34,943 bases of DNA, from NCBI GenBank assembly GCA_949282465.1, contig CASDPM010000062.1, positions 1 to 34,943 of the forward strand, in the 5' to 3' direction. Shown here one piece after another: positions 13,773 to 21,271 of this stretch. A model generated the notes under the pieces. The model searched no databases and was not told where the DNA came from. It worked only from the letters and a program-made list of their open reading frames with translations. Both the position numbers and the translations under genes were made by a program. This stretch comes from an uncultured Bacillota bacterium (lineage in GTDB: Bacteria; Bacillota; Clostridia; Christensenellales; Borkfalkiaceae). Numbering within the stretch: the stretch's first letter is position 1; each line of letters begins with the position of its first letter.

Positions 13773-13788
13773 TTTACCTTTTGGTAAA
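13773..13788 (+). promoter_or_regulatory. Hairpin at the 5' end of the rhaA transcript
   Basis: TTTACC TTTT GGTAAA is a perfect 6-bp hairpin starting about 8 bases after the -10 box and 22 bases before the start codon. It could be an operator dyad or an mRNA-stabilising 5' hairpin. Confidence 0.4.
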
Positions 13789-13810
13789 ACGGTTTTTAAG
13801 GAGAAATATA

Positions 13811-15061
13811 ATGAACAGATACGAATCGGCAAAAGAGATTTACGCTAAACTCGGTATAGACACCGAAGAAGTATTAAATACGATTAAAAATGTACCCGTT
13901 TCTCTCCATTGTTGGCAGGGTGACGACGTTAAAGGTTTCGACCAAGACGGTCCTTTGACGGGCGGTATTCAAACGACGGGTAACTACCCCGGTAGAGCAA
14001 GAACACCCGACGAGCTTATGGCTGATATGGAAAAGGTTATGTCCCTTTGCCCCGGCGCTAAAAAGTTGAACGTTCACGCTTGCTACGCTATTTTTGAAGA
14101 CGGGCAATTCGTAGATAGAGATAAACTCGAACCCAAGCACTTTGCCAAATGGGTTGCGCTTGCAAAAAAATACAATATGGGTTTGGACTTTAACCCCACC
14201 TTCTTTTCACACCCCAAGGTAAAAGACGGTCTTACCCTTTCTAGCCCCGACAAGGCTACCCGCGATTTTTGGATTGAACACGGCAAGGCTTGTATTCGTA
14301 TCTCCGAATACTTTGCAAATGAAACAGGTATTCCCTGTGTTATGAACATTTGGACGGGCGACGGCTATAAAGATATTCCTTCGGATAGAATGGGTCCGAG
14401 AATTCGTTATAAAGAAAGCATTGAAGAAATCCTTTCCGAACCTTTCGATAAATCCAAGGTTAAACCTTGCGTTGAAAGTAAAGTATTCGGTATCGGCGTT
14501 GAAGCATACACGGTAGGTAGCGCGGAATTCTCTCTTTCGTTCGCCGCTATGCACGACGGTTGCTTACCGCTTATGGACAACGGTCACTACCACCCCACCG
14601 AAGTTGTTTCGGATAAAATCCCTGCACTCCTTGCGTTCTTCCCTGAAATTGCACTACACATTACTCGTCCTATCCGTTGGGACAGCGACCACGCAGTTTT
14701 GTTTGACGACGAAACCAAGGAAATGGCAAAAGAAATCGTTCGTTGCGACGGGCTTAACAGAGTTTACATGGCTCTTGATTACTTTGATGCAAGCATCAAC
14801 CGTATCTCGTCTTGGTCGGTTGGGTTTAGAAGTTGGCAAAAAGCACTTCTTATGGCAATGCTTACCCCCAACGCTAAACTTAAACAGTTGCAAGACGAAA
14901 ACAGACTCACCGAACTTATGGTTGCGCAAGAAGCCACAAAAGTTCTTCCGTTCGGCGACGTTTGGAACGAATATTGCGAAAGGGCTAACGTTCCCACCGA
15001 TTGTGCGCTTTACGCTGAAATCGAAAAGTACGAAAAAGAAGTTCTTTCAAAACGCGTATAA
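13811..15061 (+). CDS. rhaA: L-rhamnose isomerase
   Basis: This 416-aa enzyme interconverts L-rhamnose and L-rhamnulose. It has the full-length RhaA pattern: VPVSLHCWQGDDVKGF and GIQTTGNYPGRARTPDEL near the N-terminus, LNVHACYA, LDFNPTFFSHPKVKDGLTLS, and the metal-site region LMDNGHYHPTE followed by RPIRWDSDHAV. The frame is open from 13736, but ATG 13811 follows AAGGAG and the upstream codons overlap the promoter, so the later start is chosen. No rhamnulokinase, aldolase or transporter gene is present nearby; the gene has its own promoter and terminator. It may act on another aldose, as some RhaA enzymes do. Confidence 0.93.
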   Translation: MNRYESAKEIYAKLGIDTEEVLNTIKNVPVSLHCWQGDDVKGFDQDGPLTGGIQTTGNYPGRARTPDELMADMEKVMSLCPGAKKLNVHACYAIFEDGQFVDRDKLEPKHFAKWVALAKKYNMGLDFNPTFFSHPKVKDGLTLSSPDKATRDFWIEHGKACIRISEYFANETGIPCVMNIWTGDGYKDIPSDRMGPRIRYKESIEEILSEPFDKSKVKPCVESKVFGIGVEAYTVGSAEFSLSFAAMHDGCLPLMDNGHYHPTEVVSDKIPALLAFFPEIALHITRPIRWDSDHAVLFDDETKEMAKEIVRCDGLNRVYMALDYFDASINRISSWSVGFRSWQKALLMAMLTPNAKLKQLQDENRLTELMVAQEATKVLPFGDVWNEYCERANVPTDCALYAEIEKYEKEVLSKRV

Positions 15062-15070
15062 ACTAAATTT

Positions 15071-15098
15071 AGCCCTTGCCGTTTGGCAGGGGCTTTTA
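15071..15098 (+). terminator. Terminator of rhaA
   Basis: A 10-bp stem AGCCCTTGCC/GGCAGGGGCT with a GTTT loop and a T-rich tail, 9 nt after the rhaA stop. Confidence 0.85.
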
Positions 15099-15117
15099 TA
15101 TTTATTGAATATCTTGC

Positions 15118-15146
15118 TTGAAAGATTTAAGTTTTTGTAGTACAAT
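15118..15146 (+). promoter_or_regulatory. Promoter of dut
   Basis: TTGAAA (15118-15123), 17 bp, TACAAT (15141-15146), 29 nt before the ATG. Confidence 0.7.
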
Positions 15147-15174
15147 ATATATAAATTAAGTAAGGAATAAATTC

Positions 15175-15651
15175 ATGAAAAAGGTCGCTTTGTTTGAAAA
15201 GGTAAGTAAAGTAGAATTTCTAAAATCAGGCACGATAGAAGAATACGACGATATAATTCTTCCCCGTCGAGCAACCAAAGGTAGCGCAGGCTACGATTTT
15301 TTTGCGCCCAAATCATTTACGCTTAAAGCGGGCGAAACGGTAAAAATCGCCACGGGAATAAGGGTAAAAATCGACGATGGTTGGGTTTTGAAACTCTACC
15401 CTAGAAGTAGCCTTGGCTTTAAGTATAGACTTCGCTTAGACAACACCGTTGGCATTATCGATAGCGATTATTATTACGCCGATAACGAAGGGCATATCTT
15501 TATTAAACTAACCAACTGCGGTGATGCCGAAATGAGCGTTGAGAAAGGCAAAGGCTTTGCGCAAGGGATTTTCGTCGAGTACGGAATTACCTACGACGAC
15601 GTTTGTGATAACGAGCGCACAGGGGGTTTCGGTAGTACCGATAAAAAGTAA
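15175..15651 (+). CDS. dut: dUTP diphosphatase (dUTPase)
   Basis: A 158-aa trimeric-type dUTPase converting dUTP to dUMP. All five motifs are visible: AGYDFFAP (38-45), PRSSLG (76-81), VGIIDSDYY (about 92-100), GFAQGIF (motif 4) and the flexible C-terminal arm RTGGFGSTD (motif 5). An insert YADNEGHI after motif 3 makes it slightly longer than the minimal enzyme. Translation starts after TAAGGA. It is transcribed alone between its promoter at 15118 and the terminator at 15673. Together with maf and the HAD enzyme it suits nucleotide-pool quality control. Confidence 0.95.
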   Translation: MKKVALFEKVSKVEFLKSGTIEEYDDIILPRRATKGSAGYDFFAPKSFTLKAGETVKIATGIRVKIDDGWVLKLYPRSSLGFKYRLRLDNTVGIIDSDYYYADNEGHIFIKLTNCGDAEMSVEKGKGFAQGIFVEYGITYDDVCDNERTGGFGSTDKK

Positions 15652-15672
15652 ATCTAATCATTAAACGAAAAT

Positions 15673-15704
15673 AAAGAAGTCGCTTATACAAGCGACCTTT
15701 CTTT
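15673..15704. terminator. Bidirectional terminator between dut and the GH2 gene
   Basis: GTCGCTT ATAC AAGCGAC (15679-15696) is flanked by an A-rich run on the left and a T-rich run on the right. It can end the convergent transcripts of dut (plus) and the glycosidase (minus). Confidence 0.8.
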
Positions 15705-15705
15705 T

Positions 15706-17412
15706 TTAGTCTTCGTAATTTGATTTTTCTTTCATTGCCTTGCCAAGTTTTGCCATAACGCTAGGCTTAAACTTGGGCGTTCTATTAAAGTAATACAAAC
15801 CGTTTTGTTCTTGCTCTACGTCGTATAACTGCGTGTAACATATTCCGCTTATACGTTCGTTTTTAAGAAGAACGTTTAACAAACCTATATACCTATCGCA
15901 GAACTCTTCTACCGACTTAGGCGTATCGCCGTAACCGACTGCCGTTTCGTCGTACGTCCACTTAATACCGCCGTATTCACTAACCATAAACGGTTGACCG
16001 CAATAACACTTTTGATACTTTTCTTCCATAGAATCGTAAATCTTACCTTTTTCTAGTTTGCCTAGTTTTTGGTCGAATTCTTCTACGTTAGAAGTATAAT
16101 CGTGTATATCGTAAACGTCGGTTTTAACGTGATAGTTCCAACTTACGTCAATGCAAGGTCTAGTTTTATCAAGCGCCTTTGTTTTGTCGTAAAGTTCGGC
16201 AACGAAGTTATCGTTTTGATGTTTACCGTTAAAATCCCAGTTTTCGTTAAGCGGACACCAACAAATTATAGACGGGTGATTGTAATCTCTTAAAACTGCT
16301 TCTTTCCACTCGGGGTAATAATAGTCGATAGCGTCGTCCATAGAGTGATCGAAACCCCAACTTGGATATTCGCCCCATACTATATAACCCATTTTGTCGG
16401 CATAATATAAAAACCTGCGTTCGAAAACCTTTTGGTGAAGTCTTGCACCGTTAAACCCTACACTCTTTGCAAGAATAATATCCTTTTTGAGTTCGGCGTC
16501 GTTTTTAGGCGTATAAAGTCCGTCTACGTAATAGCCTTGATCGAGAACTAATCGTTGAAGAACTTTCTTGCCGTTAATCAAAAATTCGCCGTATTTAACT
16601 TCGGTTGTACGAATACCAAAATAGCCCTTTACGTTATCTACTTGGTCGCCCTTTTTAACGGTGTACTTTACCGTGTAAAGGTTAGGCTTTCCAACGTTCC
16701 AAAGTTTAGGATTTTTGATATTAACGGTTAAAGTCGCTTGCTTTCCGCTTGCCGTACAGTTAGTGTCGATAATTTTCTTTATACCGTCGAAAATGCGAAC
16801 GTTAACACTATCAAACTCTTCGGTGCAGTTTATCTTAAAGTCCACTTTACCCGAAAGATCGGTGTCTATCATAACGCGTTCTAATCGACATTTAGGAACA
16901 CTTTCCATCCACACCGTTTGCCAAATTCCCGAACATCTCGTATAGAACACGAACGCGCGATCGAGCGTAGCGTTTTGCTTGCCCGATGGTTGTTTGGTGT
17001 TAGAAACGTCCGATTCGCAATAAACTGCCAAAGTGTTAGTTCCGTCTACCACGTAATCGGTAACGTCAAACGAAAAGGGCGTATGCCCACCGTTGTGTAC
17101 GCCAACCTTAACGCCGTTTACGTAAACGTGCGCAGTATAAAACACCGCTTCGAAGTTAAGAATTTTTCTTTCGCCGTTTTTTGAAACGTCAAAAGTTCTC
17201 TTATAAAAGCAATTTTTAATTATCTTATCTCTGATTTCATGACCAGAAAGTTTACATTCAGGGCAATAGGGAACTTGGATTTTCTCCGTAAGGTCCTTAC
17301 CCAAAAACTCTTCCACCTTAGACGCATCAAAGTTGTATTCAAACGCCCATTCTCCGTTAAGGTTGAGCCACTTTTTCCTTTCTATTTCTGGTCTTGGATA
17401 TTCTTTTCTCAT
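15706..17412 (-). CDS. Glycoside hydrolase family 2 enzyme (beta-galactosidase/glucuronidase type)
   Basis: A 568-aa GH2 enzyme without signal peptide, so probably cytoplasmic. Order: sugar-binding jelly-roll domain (about 1-170, with FYKRTFDV and YVNGVKVGVHNGGHTPFSFDVT), Ig-like domain (about 175-265), and TIM barrel from ~270. The acid/base is Glu390 in CWCPLNENW and the nucleophile Glu479 in MVSEYGGIKW. The usual GNE is LNE here. It is shorter than LacZ and lacks the C-terminal domains, like the compact GH2 enzymes of gut bacteria. The substrate is unknown. It is the last gene of the carbohydrate locus, separated from it by a hairpin at 17441-17471, so it may have partly independent expression. 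Confidence 0.9.
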   Translation of the reverse strand: MRKEYPRPEIERKKWLNLNGEWAFEYNFDASKVEEFLGKDLTEKIQVPYCPECKLSGHEIRDKIIKNCFYKRTFDVSKNGERKILNFEAVFYTAHVYVNGVKVGVHNGGHTPFSFDVTDYVVDGTNTLAVYCESDVSNTKQPSGKQNATLDRAFVFYTRCSGIWQTVWMESVPKCRLERVMIDTDLSGKVDFKINCTEEFDSVNVRIFDGIKKIIDTNCTASGKQATLTVNIKNPKLWNVGKPNLYTVKYTVKKGDQVDNVKGYFGIRTTEVKYGEFLINGKKVLQRLVLDQGYYVDGLYTPKNDAELKKDIILAKSVGFNGARLHQKVFERRFLYYADKMGYIVWGEYPSWGFDHSMDDAIDYYYPEWKEAVLRDYNHPSIICWCPLNENWDFNGKHQNDNFVAELYDKTKALDKTRPCIDVSWNYHVKTDVYDIHDYTSNVEEFDQKLGKLEKGKIYDSMEEKYQKCYCGQPFMVSEYGGIKWTYDETAVGYGDTPKSVEEFCDRYIGLLNVLLKNERISGICYTQLYDVEQEQNGLYYFNRTPKFKPSVMAKLGKAMKEKSNYED

Positions 17413-17440
17413 GTCTAATAATATAAGTCCTTTTGAATTT

Positions 17441-17471
17441 AAAATTGTGTCGGCACGGCTTGTGCCGACAC
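17441..17471 (-). terminator. Hairpin/terminator between the 39-aa gene and GH2
   Basis: A perfect 10-bp stem GTGTCGGCAC/GTGCCGACAC with a 5-nt loop. On the minus strand a short T-run (AATTTT) follows, so termination may be partial and set GH2 expression below that of upstream genes. Confidence 0.65.
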
Positions 17472-17487
17472 TTTTATAATTTACCTA

Positions 17488-17607
17488 TTAAAACCACTCG
17501 GGGCTTTCTCCCAAATCGTCGTTTTCAACGAGTACGGGCGACGTGCTCATTACGTCGTCTTTAACAAGCACCAAAATTAATTCGGGTGATAAATAATTCT
17601 TTTTCAT
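17488..17607 (-). CDS. 39-aa small peptide gene in the carbohydrate locus
   Basis: The ATG at 17607 is preceded by a perfect AGGAGGG ribosome site 7 nt upstream, only 12 nt after the stop of the large secreted repeat protein. The peptide begins MKKNYLSPELILVLVKDDVM and continues with an acidic tail ending in GESPEWF. It has no cysteines, no membrane helix and no cleavable signal. Short MKKxYxxPE-type peptides beside surface or glycan genes occur in many Clostridia in my recollection, with no known function. It could be a precursor of a modified peptide, but no maturase is present. Confidence 0.7.
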   Translation of the reverse strand: MKKNYLSPELILVLVKDDVMSTSPVLVENDDLGESPEWF

Positions 17608-17619
17608 TTTTTTACCCTC

Positions 17620-19929
17620 CTATGCATTGATTCCCGCAAACTTGTTGAGAATTTCAATATGTTTATCGGTATAAGTTGCATCTTGGTCGTTAAGCGCTTT
17701 GATAGCAACTCCTTTTACGCTACGGAGATTATCGCCTTGGCAAGCGTATATACGCATAACTTTCGCATCGCTATAACTGATTTCTACCCAGCCTGTACCG
17801 ATAAATTCTGTTTCGTAATATTTTTCTTGAATACCAGTCATTGCAGCATTGAAACTGTGTGATACAAACTTTTCGTCATTGTCAGTTTTGGAAAGCCAAC
17901 TTGTTTCTCTACGAATTTCAAGTTCAACCATACTTCCGCTAGTCTTAATAGTCGTACCGAAAGTTAAAGTTGCATTGTTCGTAAGCATTTCATAACTTGC
18001 ATTGTCAATTGTCGTCGTGAAACGAAGACCTGCGGGCGCGCCTAATCTAATAGATGCGCCGTCTTCCATATAGAATTTAGCGTATACGGGAGTAGCCGTT
18101 TCGATTTCAGAAGAATTTTCGTCCGTAACTGCCCAACTTGACGACGGAGCGAGAAGTTTGTCGCCAACCTGCCAACCAACTAGAACTTCTTTACTATCTT
18201 TCTTGTCGGGAAGTGCAGGCAATATAATAGTTTCGTTTTTAGCCTTAGAAACGTTAGTGTTTGCTTCAACTAAGACTTTAGCATCAAACACGTGGATTGC
18301 AGGGAATTTAGTTAATTGAACGCCGTCGTTTCTGCTTGTATCATAATGATAAAGAATAATACCGCTTACCATTCCGTATTTATCTGCAAAATCAGCAAGG
18401 TTTATAATAAGTTCGGTTGTGTTTGCATGTAAAACGTTATAACTTGCAACTGCGTTTGCGTGATGAATTTTGGTAGCGTCAACCTTAAATAAATCGATAT
18501 AGTGTGAATAGGAAGTTGTTCCCGTACTCCAACCATTTACCTTTATAGGTAAGTTAAGTTGTGCGTAATCTTTTACGTCGATAGGCGTAGCAAAATTCAA
18601 CTTAAAGCCTGCATGTTCTTGAACAGAGTTTGCGTAGATTCCTTTAACGTTACTAGAATATCCACCCGATACCGAACCAAGCAAACCTTCGGTAGAGTTG
18701 ATTGCTGCAAAACTAATATCACTACTTGCCGTGCTTAAAACGTGATCAGCAGCAGGAATTAAGGGATTAAGTATAAGGTTTACGATACCCGCTTCAAAAC
18801 TTTCGAAATCGCCTTCTGCTCTCGCGTCAGTGGTATGAACAATAATTATACTGCTTACTTTTCCGTCCTTTGCAAAGGGTTCTAAATCAAAAGTAAACTT
18901 TTGCATAGGTCTATTCGATCCGCCACTGTATGTGCCACTTGTTACAACTGCGGTAAATGCACTTGCAGTTTCGCCGATAACGGTAGATGCGTCGTCCTTA
19001 TAGAAATCAAACGTAGCACTTGCACCTATATTCTTATAAAGCGATAAAGTAAGTGATTCGTAAACTGAAACGTCGATTGCATTAGTAAATTTAATTACAG
19101 TTGCGCAACCCCTAGTAAAGTTTTTCAAGAAATATTTGCTTTCATAACTTCCACCAGAAGGCGTTCCCGTAAAGTAACTCGAACCTGCGCCACCTGCCGA
19201 AATAGTAGCGTTGGGATATGCACTTGTAACCGAACTACCAAGCGTTGCAGAAGTTGTTGCCGTTACCGTCCAGTCCCTTGAAACGGTCAAATCAAGCGGA
19301 TTAAGCGTTATCTTTGCTAATTGTGCTTGAATAATAAGATAGTCACCGTTAACACCGTCATTTTCAGTCGGATTTGCGGGTGCCGGTCTTGCATCAGTCG
19401 TGTGAACGAATATAAAACTACTTACTTTGCCGTCCTTTGCAAATGGTGATAAGCCCATAGTAAACGATTGAAATACGTTCGTTGCCGCCGTAACGACTGC
19501 GGTATAGCCACTTGCCGTTTCACCGATAACCGTAGATGCATCGTCTTTATAGAAATCAAACGTAGTGCTTGCGCTTATACCCTTTGCGATTTCAAACGTA
19601 ACCGAAGAATACTGCGTCAAATCAATAGGTGTTGTGAATGTGATAACCGTAGCAACACCCCTTGAAAAGTTATTGAGAACGGTTTTATTCTTGTCTGCCG
19701 CACTGTAATGACCACCAGAAACAAAGCCTGCCGCCGTATAAACGGACGAAACGGAATCGCTTATAGTCGCTTCGGTCGTTGTTCCCGTCGTCCAGTCGGT
19801 GCCAACGGTAAGCAAACTGCTTTCTGCCACGGCTACTTTGTTTTTAGGCAAAGCAAAAAGGCACGACAAAGCAAGACACAAACAAGCCATGACAGTTAAA
19901 ATGTGTATAACTGTTTTCCTTTTTAACAT
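17620..19929 (-). CDS. Large secreted repeat protein
   Basis: 769 aa from ATG 19929, chosen because AAAGGAGGAAGACTC precedes it and a classic signal peptide follows (KRKTVIHILTVMACLCLALSCLFAL, cleavage near AVA-ES). The longer open frame to 20082 overlaps the preceding gene and is not needed. The mature part has two clear ~170-aa repeats, each with the identical segment TFDFYKDDASTVIGETAS and the shared phrases SPFAKDGKVSS / EPFAKDGKVSS and HTTDAR. A third, more divergent copy follows. Then comes an InlB/Flg_new-like region (EVLVGWQVGDKLLAP ... TPVYAKF) and a C-terminal domain beginning GASIRLGAPAGLRFTTTID, seen in clostridial surface proteins. No sortase motif or anchor. Likely a glycan-binding partner of the esterase; function inferred. 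Confidence 0.82.
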   Translation of the reverse strand: MLKRKTVIHILTVMACLCLALSCLFALPKNKVAVAESSLLTVGTDWTTGTTTEATISDSVSSVYTAAGFVSGGHYSAADKNKTVLNNFSRGVATVITFTTPIDLTQYSSVTFEIAKGISASTTFDFYKDDASTVIGETASGYTAVVTAATNVFQSFTMGLSPFAKDGKVSSFIFVHTTDARPAPANPTENDGVNGDYLIIQAQLAKITLNPLDLTVSRDWTVTATTSATLGSSVTSAYPNATISAGGAGSSYFTGTPSGGSYESKYFLKNFTRGCATVIKFTNAIDVSVYESLTLSLYKNIGASATFDFYKDDASTVIGETASAFTAVVTSGTYSGGSNRPMQKFTFDLEPFAKDGKVSSIIIVHTTDARAEGDFESFEAGIVNLILNPLIPAADHVLSTASSDISFAAINSTEGLLGSVSGGYSSNVKGIYANSVQEHAGFKLNFATPIDVKDYAQLNLPIKVNGWSTGTTSYSHYIDLFKVDATKIHHANAVASYNVLHANTTELIINLADFADKYGMVSGIILYHYDTSRNDGVQLTKFPAIHVFDAKVLVEANTNVSKAKNETIILPALPDKKDSKEVLVGWQVGDKLLAPSSSWAVTDENSSEIETATPVYAKFYMEDGASIRLGAPAGLRFTTTIDNASYEMLTNNATLTFGTTIKTSGSMVELEIRRETSWLSKTDNDEKFVSHSFNAAMTGIQEKYYETEFIGTGWVEISYSDAKVMRIYACQGDNLRSVKGVAIKALNDQDATYTDKHIEILNKFAGINA

Positions 19930-19966
19930 GAGTCTTCCTCCTTTAACTTTTACGTTGGTTTTAATT

Positions 19967-21262
19967 TTATTCCTTAAAATTCGGCAAATGCGCGCCGAGT
20001 TTAATAAGTCGTCTTTGAACTTCTTTATAATCCACGCTGTGCGAAGAAGTTTCTTTGTCAATACAAACGGTTGTAGCCACACCTGCCGCCTGCCCCGTTA
20101 TAAAGCAACACGGCATAACGCGCATAGATGCTTGCAATTCCCTTTCCGAACAAATACATTTACCCGCAACGAAAAGGTTATCAACTTTCTTGACGATTAG
20201 GCATTTGAGCGATATTCCGTAAGATTCGCCCCTTTCGTATCTAGTAGACGTATATTTGTCGAACTCTTTAAGCGATTCTTCGTCAGGCGCTTTGGGGTGA
20301 ATATCTACGGGGTAGTTATAGCGCCCTATCTCGTCTTCAAACACCGCGCGTTTTAAGTAGTCGGTCGCTTTCATTTTGTAGTCGCACTCTATTCTTCTAC
20401 CTTCTCTAACCCCTAAAATATTAGCGGTAAAGCAAAGGTTAGCATCTTCACACCCTGGAACGTATTCCCTATAATAACGCTCGTATTCTTTTACAACCTT
20501 TCTCGATAAAATCATGGCGTCGGTAAGGCATTGTTCGGAAGTGTCGTCTACGTTATACGCATGCCCGATATTTCCACCGCCTACGCCCGAAGTTCTATCA
20601 ACTTCTTTTATGCCGGGCAAAAACAAATCAAACTGTGTGAAAAATCCACGTTGATAAGCGTCGCCTATCTTATATCCGTCGGGCTTGGTCTTTTTCTCAA
20701 AATCTATTCCCGACCAAAAACTGCATAACGTTGCAGGCATTGCAAGTCCGTTTTCGTCGCCATACTCAAAGTCGGCGCCTGCTTTTACGCTTAAATCACC
20801 GTCGCCCGTACAGTCAATAAAGAACTTGGCCTTAACTGCGTAAATTTCCTTTTTAGATGATACGATAGCGTACTCGATTTTGCCGTCCTTTACCACAACG
20901 TCAACTATCTTGGAAAAGAACAAGAACTTTGCCCCGCTCTCTATTACCATTTTATCGTACAAGGCTTTAAGGTCTTCTACACGGATGTTGTAGCACTTAA
21001 AATCTAATTCATCGCCGAAAAGCGCGCTTTTAATTTCGCCACCTATACCGCTACTTAAAAGATTAACGCCGTCGTCAAAACACATAAATTCAGGGACCAT
21101 GCCTACGGTTGCCATTCCACCGAAAGTGCCGTGTTGTTCCAAGATAAGAACGCTTTTACCCTGCCTTGCAGCCGATATACCAGCGGCAACACCCGCAGGC
21201 CCACCACCTGCAACTAAAACGTCAACGTCGTATAATACCTTTAACTCTTTACTATATATCAT
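19967..21262 (-). CDS. FAD-dependent oxidoreductase (FAD_oxidored type)
   Basis: 431 aa. The dinucleotide-binding motif VLVAGGGPAGVAAGISAARQ (about 16-35) is followed by ILEQHGTFGGMATVGMVPEF and the FIDCTGDGDLSVKAGADF block typical of this family, which is common in glycan and sugar-acid loci of gut bacteria. The C-terminus has LFVAGKCICSERELQASMRV and a final FAD-contact segment (CFITGQAAGVATTVCI). It has no signal peptide, so it works in the cytoplasm while its neighbours are exported. It begins 9 nt after the esterase stop, so they are co-transcribed. Substrate unknown; oxidation of a sugar or related alcohol is a guess from context. Confidence 0.85.
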   Translation of the reverse strand: MIYSKELKVLYDVDVLVAGGGPAGVAAGISAARQGKSVLILEQHGTFGGMATVGMVPEFMCFDDGVNLLSSGIGGEIKSALFGDELDFKCYNIRVEDLKALYDKMVIESGAKFLFFSKIVDVVVKDGKIEYAIVSSKKEIYAVKAKFFIDCTGDGDLSVKAGADFEYGDENGLAMPATLCSFWSGIDFEKKTKPDGYKIGDAYQRGFFTQFDLFLPGIKEVDRTSGVGGGNIGHAYNVDDTSEQCLTDAMILSRKVVKEYERYYREYVPGCEDANLCFTANILGVREGRRIECDYKMKATDYLKRAVFEDEIGRYNYPVDIHPKAPDEESLKEFDKYTSTRYERGESYGISLKCLIVKKVDNLFVAGKCICSERELQASMRVMPCCFITGQAAGVATTVCIDKETSSHSVDYKEVQRRLIKLGAHLPNFKE

Positions 21263-21271
21263 AACTTCTCC

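Noticed and set aside
19930-20082. Longer start for the secreted repeat protein
   Set aside because: It would overlap the FAD oxidoreductase gene and hide the signal peptide; ATG 19929 has an AGGAGG-type site.
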